A stretch of DNA of 64,000 nt, taken from positions 1-64,000 of the forward strand of contig NZ_SLZG01000001.1 in the NCBI RefSeq assembly GCF_004341625.1, given 5' to 3'. Below the pieces are notes generated by a model. That model worked only from the letters and a program-made list of their open reading frames with translations. It made no database searches and was not told where the DNA came from. This DNA is from Rhizobium sp. BK376. Lineage in GTDB: Bacteria; Pseudomonadota; Alphaproteobacteria; Rhizobiales; Rhizobiaceae. This document shows positions 16,549 to 24,205 of the stretch, one piece after another. Position 1 is the stretch's first letter, and each line of letters begins with the position of its first letter. The position numbers and the translations under genes are program-made.

Positions 16549-17085
16549 TTACTTCTTAGGTACCGGGGCATTGGCGCGACGTGCAGCCGCCTTAGACATT
16601 GCCGAACCTTTCTTGGCGTAGAAGACACCTTCAGGCTTCGGACCCTGCTGCGGTGCATCCGGTGCGGAATCGTCGGGTGAGCCATCGGCAACATCACCAG
16701 CCAGATAGCGCTTAGCGTTGTAGTCCCGAACCTGCGCATTAGACGGCGTAGGTGTCGACGGTGCGTTAGCTACACGAGCGGCAGCCTGACCGATGGGCGA
16801 CTTGGCAGATGCGATACCGACATCCTTGGCTGGCTTCGGGCCTTGCTGCGGTGCAGGCGTATCAGCACCAGAGCTGTCCGTGGTTGACGAAGGTTGCAGC
16901 GTGTCATCCTTGGTCTTGTCACCGGGTGGTGTGTTGTCAGGCTTTGGCGTCGGCGTCGGGACGTTCTTGGGCGCTTTGGCCGTCGTCTCGGATTTCAGCT
17001 TGGTCGTGTAGGACTTGCCGTTCCACGTAAAGACCTTCTTGCCAGAAGCACGAGCGGCCTTGAATGCGTTACCAAAGTCAGACAT
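16549..17085 (-). CDS. Proline-rich structural or accessory protein of unknown function
   Basis: 178 aa. It opens with SDFGNAFKAARASGKKVFTW and then NGKSYTT, an N-terminal motif I associate with accessory proteins of many podophages. The rest is a low-complexity Pro/Ser/Thr/Asp linker containing two copies of the unit PQQGPKP (about residues 77 and 145) and Ala-rich basic patches (AAARVANAP, AAARRANAP) that form a second repeated pair. Likely a disordered linker or minor head protein; no catalytic motif. It overlaps the Rz1-like gene by 8 bp. Confidence 0.55.
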   Translation of the reverse strand: MSDFGNAFKAARASGKKVFTWNGKSYTTKLKSETTAKAPKNVPTPTPKPDNTPPGDKTKDDTLQPSSTTDSSGADTPAPQQGPKPAKDVGIASAKSPIGQAAARVANAPSTPTPSNAQVRDYNAKRYLAGDVADGSPDDSAPDAPQQGPKPEGVFYAKKGSAMSKAAARRANAPVPKK

Positions 17086-17362
17086 GGGTTCCCCTTAGGT
17101 TGTCGTAGAAGTTGATCAGCCGCTTACCGCAGTCGATCTTCTGGGTTTCGGAAAGGTGGAGCTTGGCGATCAAATCGATAACCGCCGCTTTCGTAAGGAT
17201 GCCCTTCGGTGGCGCTGGTGTCGCTTTGTCGAAGCAGACGCGAAGGTCCGCAGGTAGTGAAGGGTAAAGGTCAGGTAGCTGCTTAGCGCCAAAGCTGGTG
17301 CAGCTTGTCGTTGTCAGCGCCACTAAGGCACTCGCGACCAGCATCTTTGAGCGTTGCCACAT
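17078..17362 (-). CDS. Outer-membrane spanin lipoprotein (Rz1-like)
   Basis: 94 aa. N-terminal signal peptide with a lipobox (ALTTTSC, Cys at about residue 21), so the mature protein is lipid-anchored in the outer membrane. The frame starts inside the Rz-like gene in another register (80-bp overlap) and extends well past it, the usual embedded or overlapped layout of i-spanin/o-spanin pairs. The mature part begins Pro-rich, with LPDLYPSLPADL. The pair fuses inner and outer membranes in the last step of lysis. Confidence 0.85.
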   Translation of the reverse strand: MWQRSKMLVASALVALTTTSCTSFGAKQLPDLYPSLPADLRVCFDKATPAPPKGILTKAAVIDLIAKLHLSETQKIDCGKRLINFYDNLRGTHV

Positions 17363-17615
17363 AGGCGTTCAATCCGTCGATGTTTGAGTTGAGGGTGGTG
17401 AGCTTGTCGGCGTTGGCCTTGGCCTGAACAGCGTCGGCGTCGTATGCCTTCTGTTCGGATGCGCGTAAGGTCTCCGAAAGCTGTAGCTGGTCTTTAAGGT
17501 CTGCGGTCTCGGCTGCGTGTTTGCTATCGAGCCGACCCTTACCGTAGATCACGCCGACGACAGCGAGGACCGCGATCACCGGGGCAATCCACTTAAGGAA
17601 GAACGAAGCTGTCAT
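17283..17615 (-). CDS. Inner-membrane spanin (Rz-like)
   Basis: 110 aa with one N-terminal membrane segment (IAPVIAVLAVVGVIYG) and a periplasmic coiled coil (DLKDQLQLSETLRASEQKA onward). Type II topology fits an i-spanin. It is followed by the overlapping o-spanin and preceded by a two-helix holin candidate and the endolysin. ATGA-style overlap with the holin gene suggests translational coupling. Function: complex with the Rz1-like lipoprotein for outer membrane disruption. Confidence 0.85.
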   Translation of the reverse strand: MTASFFLKWIAPVIAVLAVVGVIYGKGRLDSKHAAETADLKDQLQLSETLRASEQKAYDADAVQAKANADKLTTLNSNIDGLNAYVATLKDAGRECLSGADNDKLHQLWR

Positions 17616-17830
17616 TGGGTAGTCTCCGGTTGGCTGGAAAGGGTCTGCCTGAAGTCCATGTGGCCAATCGTGGTGTAGGCGGTGTACATCGCTGGGATGA
17701 GTACCGTGATCCCTACCGAAGCCGTCTCAAGTTTGAGGTATAGGGCAACGAATAGGCCAACCCACGAAAGGACCATGGAGACACCCAACCAGAGCTTAGA
17801 GGTGCGTCTGGTCGAGTGCCGGTGCATCAC
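17612..17830 (-). CDS. Holin candidate with two membrane segments
   Basis: 72 aa with a basic N-terminus (HRHSTRRTSK), a first membrane helix (LWLGVSMVLSWVGLFVALYL), a second (VGITVLIPAMYTAYTTI) and a polar tail. Size, topology and place between endolysin and spanins fit a class II holin. GTG start overlaps the endolysin stop (GTGA); an ATG follows at once at 17827. The other candidate, at 2.5 kb, occupies the T7 holin position, so either could be the active one. Confidence 0.7.
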   Translation of the reverse strand: MMHRHSTRRTSKLWLGVSMVLSWVGLFVALYLKLETASVGITVLIPAMYTAYTTIGHMDFRQTLSSQPETTQ

Positions 17831-18225
17831 GGGTACTGCTTGGTCGGAAGCTGATAGTGAGGACCGTCCTTGAACGTCTTCCAGTCACCGCCCCATTCGA
17901 TCGGTACCTTTTCCAACCGGGCAGCTTCTTTCACGATGGGCGAGAACTTGTTGTAGACCGACCAATCCCAAGTGACCTTGCCGTTGACCAGCGGGGCGAT
18001 ATCGACAGCATGGGCGTAACCGTCCTTGCCGGGAATGTGCTTGGAGTTCATGGTGGTGGAGACACCCTTGGCCACGTTAAGGCGTTCCTGTGCTACCGTC
18101 CGGGAACCTTCGAGGACCGTGAAGTCCATGGTGGAAATGGCAGCTAGGCGATGGACAACGCGAACAAGGTCAGGGTGGACATGGGTTAGTTCGGAGAGGC
18201 TTTTGGCCCCTAGAGTGATAGGCAT
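17827..18225 (-). CDS. Endolysin, M15-type L-alanyl-D-glutamate endopeptidase
   Basis: 132 aa, the size of T5-type Zn endopeptidases. Metal-binding residues are in SKHIPGKDGYAHAVDIAPL (residues 61-79, pattern H-x-x-G...A-x-x-D) and GPHYQLP near the end; the LEGSRT element near residue 39 is also typical. It cleaves the peptide stem of peptidoglycan. T7 instead uses the gp3.5 amidase, absent here, so lysis chemistry differs. No signal peptide, so release depends on the holin. ATG with AAAGGAA upstream. Confidence 0.9.
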   Translation of the reverse strand: MPITLGAKSLSELTHVHPDLVRVVHRLAAISTMDFTVLEGSRTVAQERLNVAKGVSTTMNSKHIPGKDGYAHAVDIAPLVNGKVTWDWSVYNKFSPIVKEAARLEKVPIEWGGDWKTFKDGPHYQLPTKQYP

Positions 18226-18237
18226 GGTTTCCTTTGG

Positions 18238-18564
18238 TTACGGGGCTGGGTCGGGTACGAACTGAAGACCCTGAGATGCCAGATTGGAGACAGCCCAACC
18301 GGCTGAGTTGTCTTCGTTCGTGGCGGTGAAGACGATGAGGTCGGTGTTTCCCTCGGCATACTCGATCCACGAACACATGATCTCGATAGCCACCCAATCG
18401 GCGTTTAGGTACCAGTGGGTTGCTGCGGTGTCCGTGGTCATGTTTGGGTCGATCGGTGCGACCTTGCGGCTGAACACGATGGGGAAGTCTGGGGATATGC
18501 GGTCGATGTCAGACGTGACTTTGTAACGCTGTTCGTCCGTCACGAGCATTGCGATTGTGTGCAT
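18238..18564 (-). CDS. Unknown small virion-region protein
   Basis: 108 aa, beginning MHTIAMLVTDEQRYKVTSD in a TAATG overlap with the lectin-fold gene and probably coupled to it. Two segments, VAIEIMCSWIEYAEG and TDLIVFTATNEDNSAGW, look like beta strands of a compact domain. I recognise no family. It lies between a LamG-like protein and the endolysin; a role on the capsid surface or fibre is conceivable but unsupported. Confidence 0.6.
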   Translation of the reverse strand: MHTIAMLVTDEQRYKVTSDIDRISPDFPIVFSRKVAPIDPNMTTDTAATHWYLNADWVAIEIMCSWIEYAEGNTDLIVFTATNEDNSAGWAVSNLASQGLQFVPDPAP

Positions 18565-19778
18565 TAGGTTGCCCAAAGGTTGCTGATAGCGACGATCTTG
18601 TCAGCCGTGGGAGCTACCTGCCCATAGGCAATGCGGCGGATGGTGCCACCGAAGAAGCTACCCGCAACACCGCTGCCAAGCGAAGCGCCGATGTATGGAT
18701 TTAGTGTCGTGCTAGGGTTGCCGTTCTGCGCACCGGAGAAGACAACAGAACCATTTAGGTAGAGCTTGACGGTCGCTCCATTGATGACCAGAGCGCCGAC
18801 TACGGTCTTCCCTCGGTTGTCAACGCCTGTCCCGTCGAAGATGGCGGCACCGGTGGCAGTGCCAACCTGACCTATGAGCTTGCCTGTCTCAAGAAACCCT
18901 ATGCCGAAGTTCGCGTTCGAACCGTAGACAGAGGAGACTAGCTGAGGTGCAGCCATGGATGCCGGAACATCCGCCTGGAATATGATGCAGTTTGCACCAG
19001 ACTTCGCTTTCCAGTCAGGGACTAGATAGTCGTCGGACCCATCGAACTTAATGCCGGGGTTTTGCCATGCAGGCTTTGACGCGCTTGAACTGGACTGAAC
19101 GGCAATGCCGAGCGGAACTTGCTGGATAGAGATGCCTTGGGCGGCCGCAGCGGACGGACTATTAGACGTGAAATGAACCCACGTTTGTGTCGAAGCAGCT
19201 ACAAAGTAAAAGCTACCTCGGCTACCAGCGCCAACGCTGGATGACCCATAGTTGCTACCGCCTTGGGTATTCCCGGCAGAACAGCCTACGGTTCCTATGC
19301 GCGTGTAGGTAACTCGGTAAGTCTGCCCCGGCGTAGACGTGAACGATATGTCTGCCCCAACGCCGCTCCCCGTTGGTTGACCGTTGAAGTCAATGGCCAT
19401 CCCTACAATTAGGGCGGTTCTGCCGGGGTCCTGTGTTAGGATGGTGTTGCTGGGTGAATAGAGTTCAGGGAAAGCCGCCTCGATATCAGAGATAGACTTC
19501 GACCCCTGCCCGTGTCTGTCCAGCGCTAGGAAGACCGCAGAACCAGCGGCGGTAACCGGAATTGCACCACGGTCGCTGAAGATACCATCGGCCCCTGCCA
19601 TGGTGAAATCCCAGAAGCGGAAGTCTTCACCGTTTGGTGACAATACCGTCTTCAGGAGGTCGCTATCCACCGAAGGACCAGAGAAACCGGGGACGAACCA
19701 GTGTGATCCTCGCCTACCCCGTTCGGTCCCTAAAGCTGGCCGTGGTGCGGCTGACCAGATAGGGCTATCAATAGACAT
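18564..19778 (-). CDS. LamG/concanavalin-like lectin-fold virion protein
   Basis: 404 aa. The C-terminal ~160 residues follow a LamG/ConA-type plan: GIKFDGSDDYLVPDWKAKSG, then FIG- and GKTVVGALVINGATVKLYLN-like strands, VVFSGAQNGNPST and a final GGTIRRIAYGQVAPTADKI. Such domains bind glycans. The N-terminal part is Gly/Ser-rich. It lies between scaffold and capsid rather than with the fibres, so it may be a head decoration protein or adhesin; this is inferred. Its start overlaps the 86-aa gene by 11 bp. Confidence 0.7.
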   Translation of the reverse strand: MSIDSPIWSAAPRPALGTERGRRGSHWFVPGFSGPSVDSDLLKTVLSPNGEDFRFWDFTMAGADGIFSDRGAIPVTAAGSAVFLALDRHGQGSKSISDIEAAFPELYSPSNTILTQDPGRTALIVGMAIDFNGQPTGSGVGADISFTSTPGQTYRVTYTRIGTVGCSAGNTQGGSNYGSSSVGAGSRGSFYFVAASTQTWVHFTSNSPSAAAAQGISIQQVPLGIAVQSSSSASKPAWQNPGIKFDGSDDYLVPDWKAKSGANCIIFQADVPASMAAPQLVSSVYGSNANFGIGFLETGKLIGQVGTATGAAIFDGTGVDNRGKTVVGALVINGATVKLYLNGSVVFSGAQNGNPSTTLNPYIGASLGSGVAGSFFGGTIRRIAYGQVAPTADKIVAISNLWAT

Positions 19779-20028
19779 TTACGTTGGCGGTTCCTGAGGT
19801 GTAGTCACCGGGGCCGAAACCAACCTTAAGCCAGTAGGCCGTGGCGAACTCGCCGTCCAACTCAGCCGGTGCGGTGTAGGTACCGATGGGCACCCAAGTC
19901 GACTTATCCTTCGAGCGGTAGGCCGTGAGCTTTCCGACAAATGCGCCCTGAATGGACACGGAGTAACCATCCCGCTCTTGCTTCAACACGGCGGGGCAAT
20001 AGGTATCTGCCGCTGTAAGTGCGGACAT
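19768..20028 (-). CDS. Small beta-rich protein of unknown function
   Basis: 86 aa starting MSALTAADTYCPAVLKQERD. Alternating short strands with GTYTAPAELDGEFATAYWLK resemble small Ig-like or decoration-type proteins. No named family recognised. It follows the scaffold terminator and has AGGAGAT just upstream of the ATG. It overlaps the lectin-fold gene, suggesting co-expression with it. Confidence 0.6.
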   Translation of the reverse strand: MSALTAADTYCPAVLKQERDGYSVSIQGAFVGKLTAYRSKDKSTWVPIGTYTAPAELDGEFATAYWLKVGFGPGDYTSGTANVNVY

Positions 20029-20046
20029 TGGTATCTCCTAGAATTG

Positions 20047-20075
20047 AAAAAGACCCCTCCGGTTAGGGAGAGGTC
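20047..20075 (-). terminator. Terminator after the scaffold gene
   Basis: Minus strand GACCTCTCCC stem, TAACC loop, GGAGGGGTC, then TTTTT. It separates scaffold from the lectin/lysis block. Confidence 0.8.
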
Positions 20076-20081
20076 ATTAGG

Positions 20082-20978
20082 TTAAAAGTTGGAACGACCG
20101 AGCTTGGCGGATACCTGTGCCGTGTAGGCTGCATCCTTGCCGTAGCGCTTGTCGGACATGGCGACCGTTACGTCAGCCCACGAGCTGTAGGTGTCCGTAG
20201 CCACCCGTGCGGGTTTACCGCCGAGCAACTTAGGTTCACGTCCGTTGGCTGCCTCGTAGCGTTCGCGCAGCTTGGCCACACCAAGTACAGCTTGGTCGAC
20301 ATTGTTGTCAGCCAGAGCCGCATTGTATTCCTTGATCTCGTCAGCAGTCAGCCCGGTCCGTGCCCAAATGAGCATGGTTTCCAGACTGTCCTTGCCACCG
20401 GCAGCTTCGTTGATCTTGAGGTCTGCGAGTTCCTGCGCTGCCCTCTGGCCACGGATATAGGCGTCGACCATATCGCGACCGTAGCCATTGGCCTCGGCAA
20501 GCTGATAGTCCTCATCGCTGAGGGTACCTTCGTTGTCGGCAAAGCGACCAGTGAGATAACCGACGATCTCGTCAGCCGTGAGGGGATCGCCTTCGTCGCC
20601 TTCGGATTGGTCGGCCTCCTCTTCGGATGCCTCTTCTTCCGTAGCTTCTACAACGTCCTCTTCTGTGATGACTTCGGGCAGCTCTTCATCAACCGTGGTG
20701 TCCTCAGGGTCAACCTCTACGGTCTCCTCAGGATCACCTTCGACTTCCTCGCCGGTCTCTTCGGTCTCTGCGGGGGAACCCTTCAGTTCCTCGTAAGCCT
20801 TCAGAAGGTCAGCAACGGAGCTGAAACCTTCAGGAAGCTTAAAGTCCTCGGAAGGTGCCGAACGGGCAGCAAGGGCTTCTTCGGTTGTCGTCGGTGCGCT
20901 TTCGGCAGCTACGGTCAGGGCTTCGAGCGCTTCCGCCTCAGAGGGTTCAGCGCCGGGGTTTACGGTGATGCTTTCCAT
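20082..20978 (-). CDS. Scaffold / capsid assembly protein (T7 gp9-like)
   Basis: 298 aa (T7 gp9 is 307). Strongly acidic middle (residues 65-160 rich in Glu/Asp, such as EETGEEVEGDPEETVEVD), a helical region, and a basic C-terminus ending in AQVSAKLGRSNF that would contact coat protein. It directs prohead assembly around the portal and then leaves. ATG start overlaps the TGA of the small acidic gene upstream; the gene lies immediately after portal as in T7. Confidence 0.92.
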   Translation of the reverse strand: MESITVNPGAEPSEAEALEALTVAAESAPTTTEEALAARSAPSEDFKLPEGFSSVADLLKAYEELKGSPAETEETGEEVEGDPEETVEVDPEDTTVDEELPEVITEEDVVEATEEEASEEEADQSEGDEGDPLTADEIVGYLTGRFADNEGTLSDEDYQLAEANGYGRDMVDAYIRGQRAAQELADLKINEAAGGKDSLETMLIWARTGLTADEIKEYNAALADNNVDQAVLGVAKLRERYEAANGREPKLLGGKPARVATDTYSSWADVTVAMSDKRYGKDAAYTAQVSAKLGRSNF

Positions 20979-21130
20979 CAGGACGGCGTGTACAGGTTGC
21001 CAGAGGTCAGCATGACGCTACCTTCGGGAACACTGTCCTCTGCCTTGGCCTTTCGAGCGCGGGGCTTCTTTTCCTCAGCGACGTTTTCGGTCACCTCGGT
21101 TTCTACGGTTTCAGTGGTTTCTTCGCTCAC
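20978..21130 (-). CDS. Small acidic protein between portal and scaffold
   Basis: 50 codons, MSEETTETVETEVTENVAEE then KKPRARKAKAEDSVPEGS and a hydrophobic-polar end. GTG start overlaps the portal stop (GTGA) and its own TGA overlaps the scaffold ATG, so it is coupled on both sides. Thr/Glu repeats followed by a Lys/Arg patch suggest a disordered protein. Function unknown; could be a minor head protein. Confidence 0.6.
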   Translation of the reverse strand: MSEETTETVETEVTENVAEEKKPRARKAKAEDSVPEGSVMLTSGNLYTPS

Positions 21131-22719
21131 TGCGTCTCCTGCTGGGTTGCGGCATCGGCTGCCTGTTGCTGTTGATCTCGGATTGCACCACCGGCCTGAG
21201 CCACTGCGTTAGGGACACCGGCAGTTAGTAGTTCGCGCTGGTGGTCGGCGTCGGTTATGGCTTGGATTTCCTCGTCGGTGCGGACAAGGCCACCAGTGTC
21301 AATGCCGAGCGATGCGCCACGACGCTTGAAGTATTCCTCGTCATTGATGCGCTTCTCGATGACCATGGGGCCGAACGTCTGCGCAGCGCCTTGGATGAAG
21401 GTGTCGAGGTTGGTAAGATCGTTGCCACGACCAAGGGCGTCCAAGCCGGTAACGATGGACGTGCTAGAGATTTCCTTCGGTAGCGGCGGTACCTTGCGGA
21501 CGGCTTCCATGCGGAGACCGTAGAGCTTGGCTACAGGCATTTGGAATTCCTCGGCAAGCAAGGAATAGATACCGCCGAGACCTTGGTCCAACTCACCTGC
21601 CATGAAGCGGATTTCCTCGGCTGTCACTCGCTCACCACTACGTTGAACCGCAGAGTTGAGAAGGAAGGCGTAGGAAAGGCGTTCGGTCAGGGATTGGATG
21701 AGGCGTTCGGCAACGCTGAAGTCTGCGGCCTTCTCCATTTGGAGACAGGTAATATGGTCCTTCGAGCCTTGGACGAAGCCACCGTTCTCAGCCTTGGCCA
21801 ACTTAGTGGCGCTTGTGGTAGAGTTCGGTGCAACTAGCCAGACGACTTTGGCTGCCTGCATCGTGCCATCTCGGATTGCTCCGGTCAGTGCGTTCAGGCT
21901 GGTCAGGTCACCGACATACTCGTCAACGAAGGCACGACCGTAATCCTCACCTTCGAGGACCGTGAGGCGGATAGGCAGCCACGGGCATTTGTCGACAGGA
22001 TACGTGCCGCCATATTCTCCGGCTATCACAACATCGTCTATCTCTTGGGTCACCACATATTGGGTGCCTTCATCGTTCAGGGAGATGCGTGTGTAGACTT
22101 CGATCTTGGCGTCACGGGCAAGCGATGCGTCTGCCGGTGGAAGCTGGTCACGGATTTTCACAGGAAGGGCTGTCCGTGCGATGGTCTCTAGGACAACGAT
22201 GTCGAGTACGTTGCCGCTGGGGTCACGCTGGACCACATAGGACGACAGACGGAAACCACGGGGCCTACCCTTCTTCGGGACGTAGAGGAGATAGTTTCCC
22301 GCGACCACGAGCTGACGACAAGCCTCGAAGCTGATGGGCCGGAACATGGAGCTGTTCATCTCGGATAAGACAGCACGTTCACGGGCACTCAGGGCAGCTT
22401 CAACGGACCCTCGTTTGTCGTTGGACTTCGCAAGGGTGGCGAGGGCCAGGTCATCGATCTGGTACTTGAAGAACGGGGCATTGATCGGGAACAGGGCCAT
22501 TTGCAGCTTTGAGGCAAGCTGACGTAGACCACGGGAACCCAAGGACTGGTTGGTGTTGTCAAGGTCGGATGCGCCGGTCGTTCCATCCTTAGGGAACAGA
22601 TAGGGCACCGTGATTGCGGCGTTACGCTGAGCGCGGGTGACGTAAGGGTTACGATCCTGCACCAGAGCGTTGTAGAGCGCCTTGGCCTTGACACTATCGA
22701 CGGGGGTCTGGTCTGCCAT
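21127..22719 (-). CDS. Portal / head-tail connector (T7 gp8-like)
   Basis: 530 aa (T7 gp8 is 536). The conserved early segment RNPYVTRAQRNAAITVPYLF (T7 type RxxxLxRAxxCAxLTIPxLxP), SLGSRGLRQLASKLQMALFP and INAPFFKY are all present, and SGERVTAEEIRFMAGELDQ near residue 360 is highly characteristic. A Gln-rich C-terminus follows. Dodecamers form the DNA entry and exit channel and nucleate head assembly. ATG start at 22719 directly after the gp7.3-like gene. Confidence 0.97.
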   Translation of the reverse strand: MADQTPVDSVKAKALYNALVQDRNPYVTRAQRNAAITVPYLFPKDGTTGASDLDNTNQSLGSRGLRQLASKLQMALFPINAPFFKYQIDDLALATLAKSNDKRGSVEAALSARERAVLSEMNSSMFRPISFEACRQLVVAGNYLLYVPKKGRPRGFRLSSYVVQRDPSGNVLDIVVLETIARTALPVKIRDQLPPADASLARDAKIEVYTRISLNDEGTQYVVTQEIDDVVIAGEYGGTYPVDKCPWLPIRLTVLEGEDYGRAFVDEYVGDLTSLNALTGAIRDGTMQAAKVVWLVAPNSTTSATKLAKAENGGFVQGSKDHITCLQMEKAADFSVAERLIQSLTERLSYAFLLNSAVQRSGERVTAEEIRFMAGELDQGLGGIYSLLAEEFQMPVAKLYGLRMEAVRKVPPLPKEISSTSIVTGLDALGRGNDLTNLDTFIQGAAQTFGPMVIEKRINDEEYFKRRGASLGIDTGGLVRTDEEIQAITDADHQRELLTAGVPNAVAQAGGAIRDQQQQAADAATQQETQ

Positions 22720-22949
22720 TAGATCGGGACGTTAACGCCAATCTGGGGACGGACAGTGGGAATGGGATTTGTCAGGGAGTTGACCAGAGACTTCTTGCCC
22801 TTGCGCTTTGCAGCAGCGTTGGCAATGTCAGCATCGGTCCCTGTGGTACCAACCTCGTTAAGGACAGGTGCCTGCGGTGTATCTACCGGGGGCGGCGCTG
22901 CCTGAACGGGGTCGGCCTTTTCGATCTTAGGTGCTTTGGGTGGACACAT
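22719..22949 (-). CDS. gp7.3-like tail assembly / virion protein
   Basis: 76 aa from ATG 22949 (MCPPKAPKIEKADPVQ). Pro/Ala-rich linker, then AAAKRKGKKSLVNSLTN and a C-terminal hydrophobic IGVNVPI. T7 gp7.3 (99 aa) has the same layout before portal: disordered middle, basic GKKSL patch and a short GGINI-type tail. In T7 it is a minor virion protein involved in tail assembly and adsorption. Assignment by layout and position; no enzymatic domain. Confidence 0.6.
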   Translation of the reverse strand: MCPPKAPKIEKADPVQAAPPPVDTPQAPVLNEVGTTGTDADIANAAAKRKGKKSLVNSLTNPIPTVRPQIGVNVPI

Positions 22950-23124
22950 GGCTTTCTTCTTGGGCGGCGTAATGCGCCTCAAGGAAACCGACAACTTCTT
23001 GTCGACCATGAAGGGCACCAACGGCCCTGTCTGAGAGGGTTAGGAGGTCAGGTGGGATGGTGTTCGGAAAGGCTTCCTTAAGAAACCTTAGGACATCCTT
23101 AGGTATATACGGAGGTTCATCCAT
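22927..23124 (-). CDS. Small unknown protein opening the virion block
   Basis: 65 aa from the ATG at 23124 with GGAAG upstream (MDEPPYIPKDVLRFLKEAFP). It is the first gene after a strong phage promoter motif and hairpin, so likely starts the class III transcript. Helical, no recognised family; T7 has gp6.5/6.7/7 in this interval. It overlaps the gp7.3-like gene by 23 bp. Confidence 0.6.
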   Translation of the reverse strand: MDEPPYIPKDVLRFLKEAFPNTIPPDLLTLSDRAVGALHGRQEVVGFLEAHYAAQEESHVSTQST

Positions 23125-23137
23125 GGGGGACTTCCGG

Positions 23138-23154
23138 GCTAGTGGGCAACCAAA
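23138..23154 (-). promoter_or_regulatory. Phage promoter at the start of the virion block
   Basis: Minus strand TTTGGTTGCCCACTAGC, identical over its 13-base core to the copies at 337-351 and 31961-31977. It is intergenic, just after a hairpin and before the first virion-block gene. Confidence 0.75.
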
Positions 23155-23155
23155 T

Positions 23156-23183
23156 GCCACCCCAAGGAAAACCTCAGGGTGGC
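23156..23183 (-). terminator. Hairpin after the DUF3310 gene
   Basis: Minus strand GCCACCC and AGG pair with CCT and GGGTGGC around a TTTT loop. Only a weak T-stretch follows, so it may be a partial terminator or an RNA-processing hairpin at the class II/III boundary. Confidence 0.5.
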
Positions 23184-23193
23184 GCGAGTGGAC

Positions 23194-23421
23194 TTAGGCT
23201 AGACGTGCCAGTTCACGTTCAGCAAAGAAGATGATCTTCTTCAGGTCGTAGCTGTGGTCAGTTCCGTCCTTCTCGCCGAGACGATAGCAAGCCTTGAAGA
23301 TGTTCCCGATACCGAACTCCATCTTCTTGTGTTCGATGAGGTCTAGTAGATCGGTGCAACCTTTTGGTATCTTGTAGTACGACGATGAACCGCCGTCAGA
23401 CTTTACTGGACCGGCGTCCAA
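23194..23421 (-). CDS. DUF3310 domain protein
   Basis: 75 aa, nearly all one DUF3310 domain: SSYYKIPKGCTDLLDLIEHK, then MEFGIGNIFKACYRLGEKDG and YDLKKIIFFAERELARL. The domain occurs in many phages, including the C-terminal part of T7 gp1.7 (a nucleotide kinase), but alone it has no proven activity. TTG start at 23421, overlapping the exonuclease end by 19 bp, with AAGGAAG upstream. Probably an accessory to nucleotide metabolism. Confidence 0.85.
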   Translation of the reverse strand: MDAGPVKSDGGSSSYYKIPKGCTDLLDLIEHKKMEFGIGNIFKACYRLGEKDGTDHSYDLKKIIFFAERELARLA

Positions 23422-24149
23422 AGCTTAGCTTCCTTCTTCTTGAAATCGTAGTCGGTGTAGTGGAGGATACGAGCGCAACGGGCCATCGTTAGTGCGAACT
23501 CTTCGTCAAGGTTCTTCTTGGCGTAGGCTTCAACAATGGCTGGCCACCACTCGGCTTCGTTCTCGATATCGAGCTTGTCTAGTATCTTACGTGCCGACAC
23601 CGGACCCATACCGGGGCAACCGGGGTAACCATCGGTCACGTCTCCTGTCAGCGTTTGGAGCAGCCAGTTGTATCGGGCGGTCGGCGCATCGATCTCAACC
23701 CAATTGCCACCACGGTAGAGATTACCGGGTATCGTCTGCAAATCCTTGTCGGCAGAGACGATGATCTTCTCACCCTTGATCAGTGAAGGGTGTGTAGCGA
23801 GTATGCCAAGCGTGTCGTCAGCCTCGATCCCCGGCTTAACTTTAGCGCCATGCTCTTCGACGAGCCATCGCTTAACCGCAGTAACACCAAGAGGTTTCCG
23901 TCCGCGTCCACCTTTATAGGCACTATAGATTTCGTGTCGGAAGGTAAGTCCTTGTGAAAGACAGAGGACAACATCGGTAGCTTCAAGTTCCTTCTTGATG
24001 TTCTTTACGGTATTGAGGAAGGTGTTCTTCACTTCCTTCAGGTCAATGCTGTAATACCACTCGTCATCTTCACCCTCGAATTCCTTCATGCCTGAGGCAC
24101 AACCGGAGACCACGAGAATGTCTGCGTCGAGCAGGATGGTCCGCTTAAT
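23403..24149 (-). CDS. 5'-3' exonuclease (T7 gp6-like) with a non-canonical start
   Basis: FEN/RNase H-type exonuclease for primer removal and host DNA breakdown. Conserved acidic clusters: LLDADIL at the very N-terminus, GIEADDTLGILAT near residue 110, SADKDLQTI near 130 and LTGDVTDGYPGCPGMGP near 165, which binds DNA through the helix-hairpin element. The LLDAD metal ligand lies upstream of the first canonical start (GTG at 24113). The only ribosome site, AAGGAG at 24158-24163, is followed by CTG (24152) and ATT (24149) in frame. I chose ATT by its 8-base spacing. A 15-codon frame (24209-24162) precedes it and overlaps the upstream stop in ATGA. Confidence 0.9.
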   Translation of the reverse strand: MKRTILLDADILVVSGCASGMKEFEGEDDEWYYSIDLKEVKNTFLNTVKNIKKELEATDVVLCLSQGLTFRHEIYSAYKGGRGRKPLGVTAVKRWLVEEHGAKVKPGIEADDTLGILATHPSLIKGEKIIVSADKDLQTIPGNLYRGGNWVEIDAPTARYNWLLQTLTGDVTDGYPGCPGMGPVSARKILDKLDIENEAEWWPAIVEAYAKKNLDEEFALTMARCARILHYTDYDFKKKEAKLWTPVQ

Positions 24150-24205
24150 CAGAAATGCTCCTTATTCCATAGGTGCTGTGGAGGTTGTCCAGCATCCCCT
24201 GTTCG

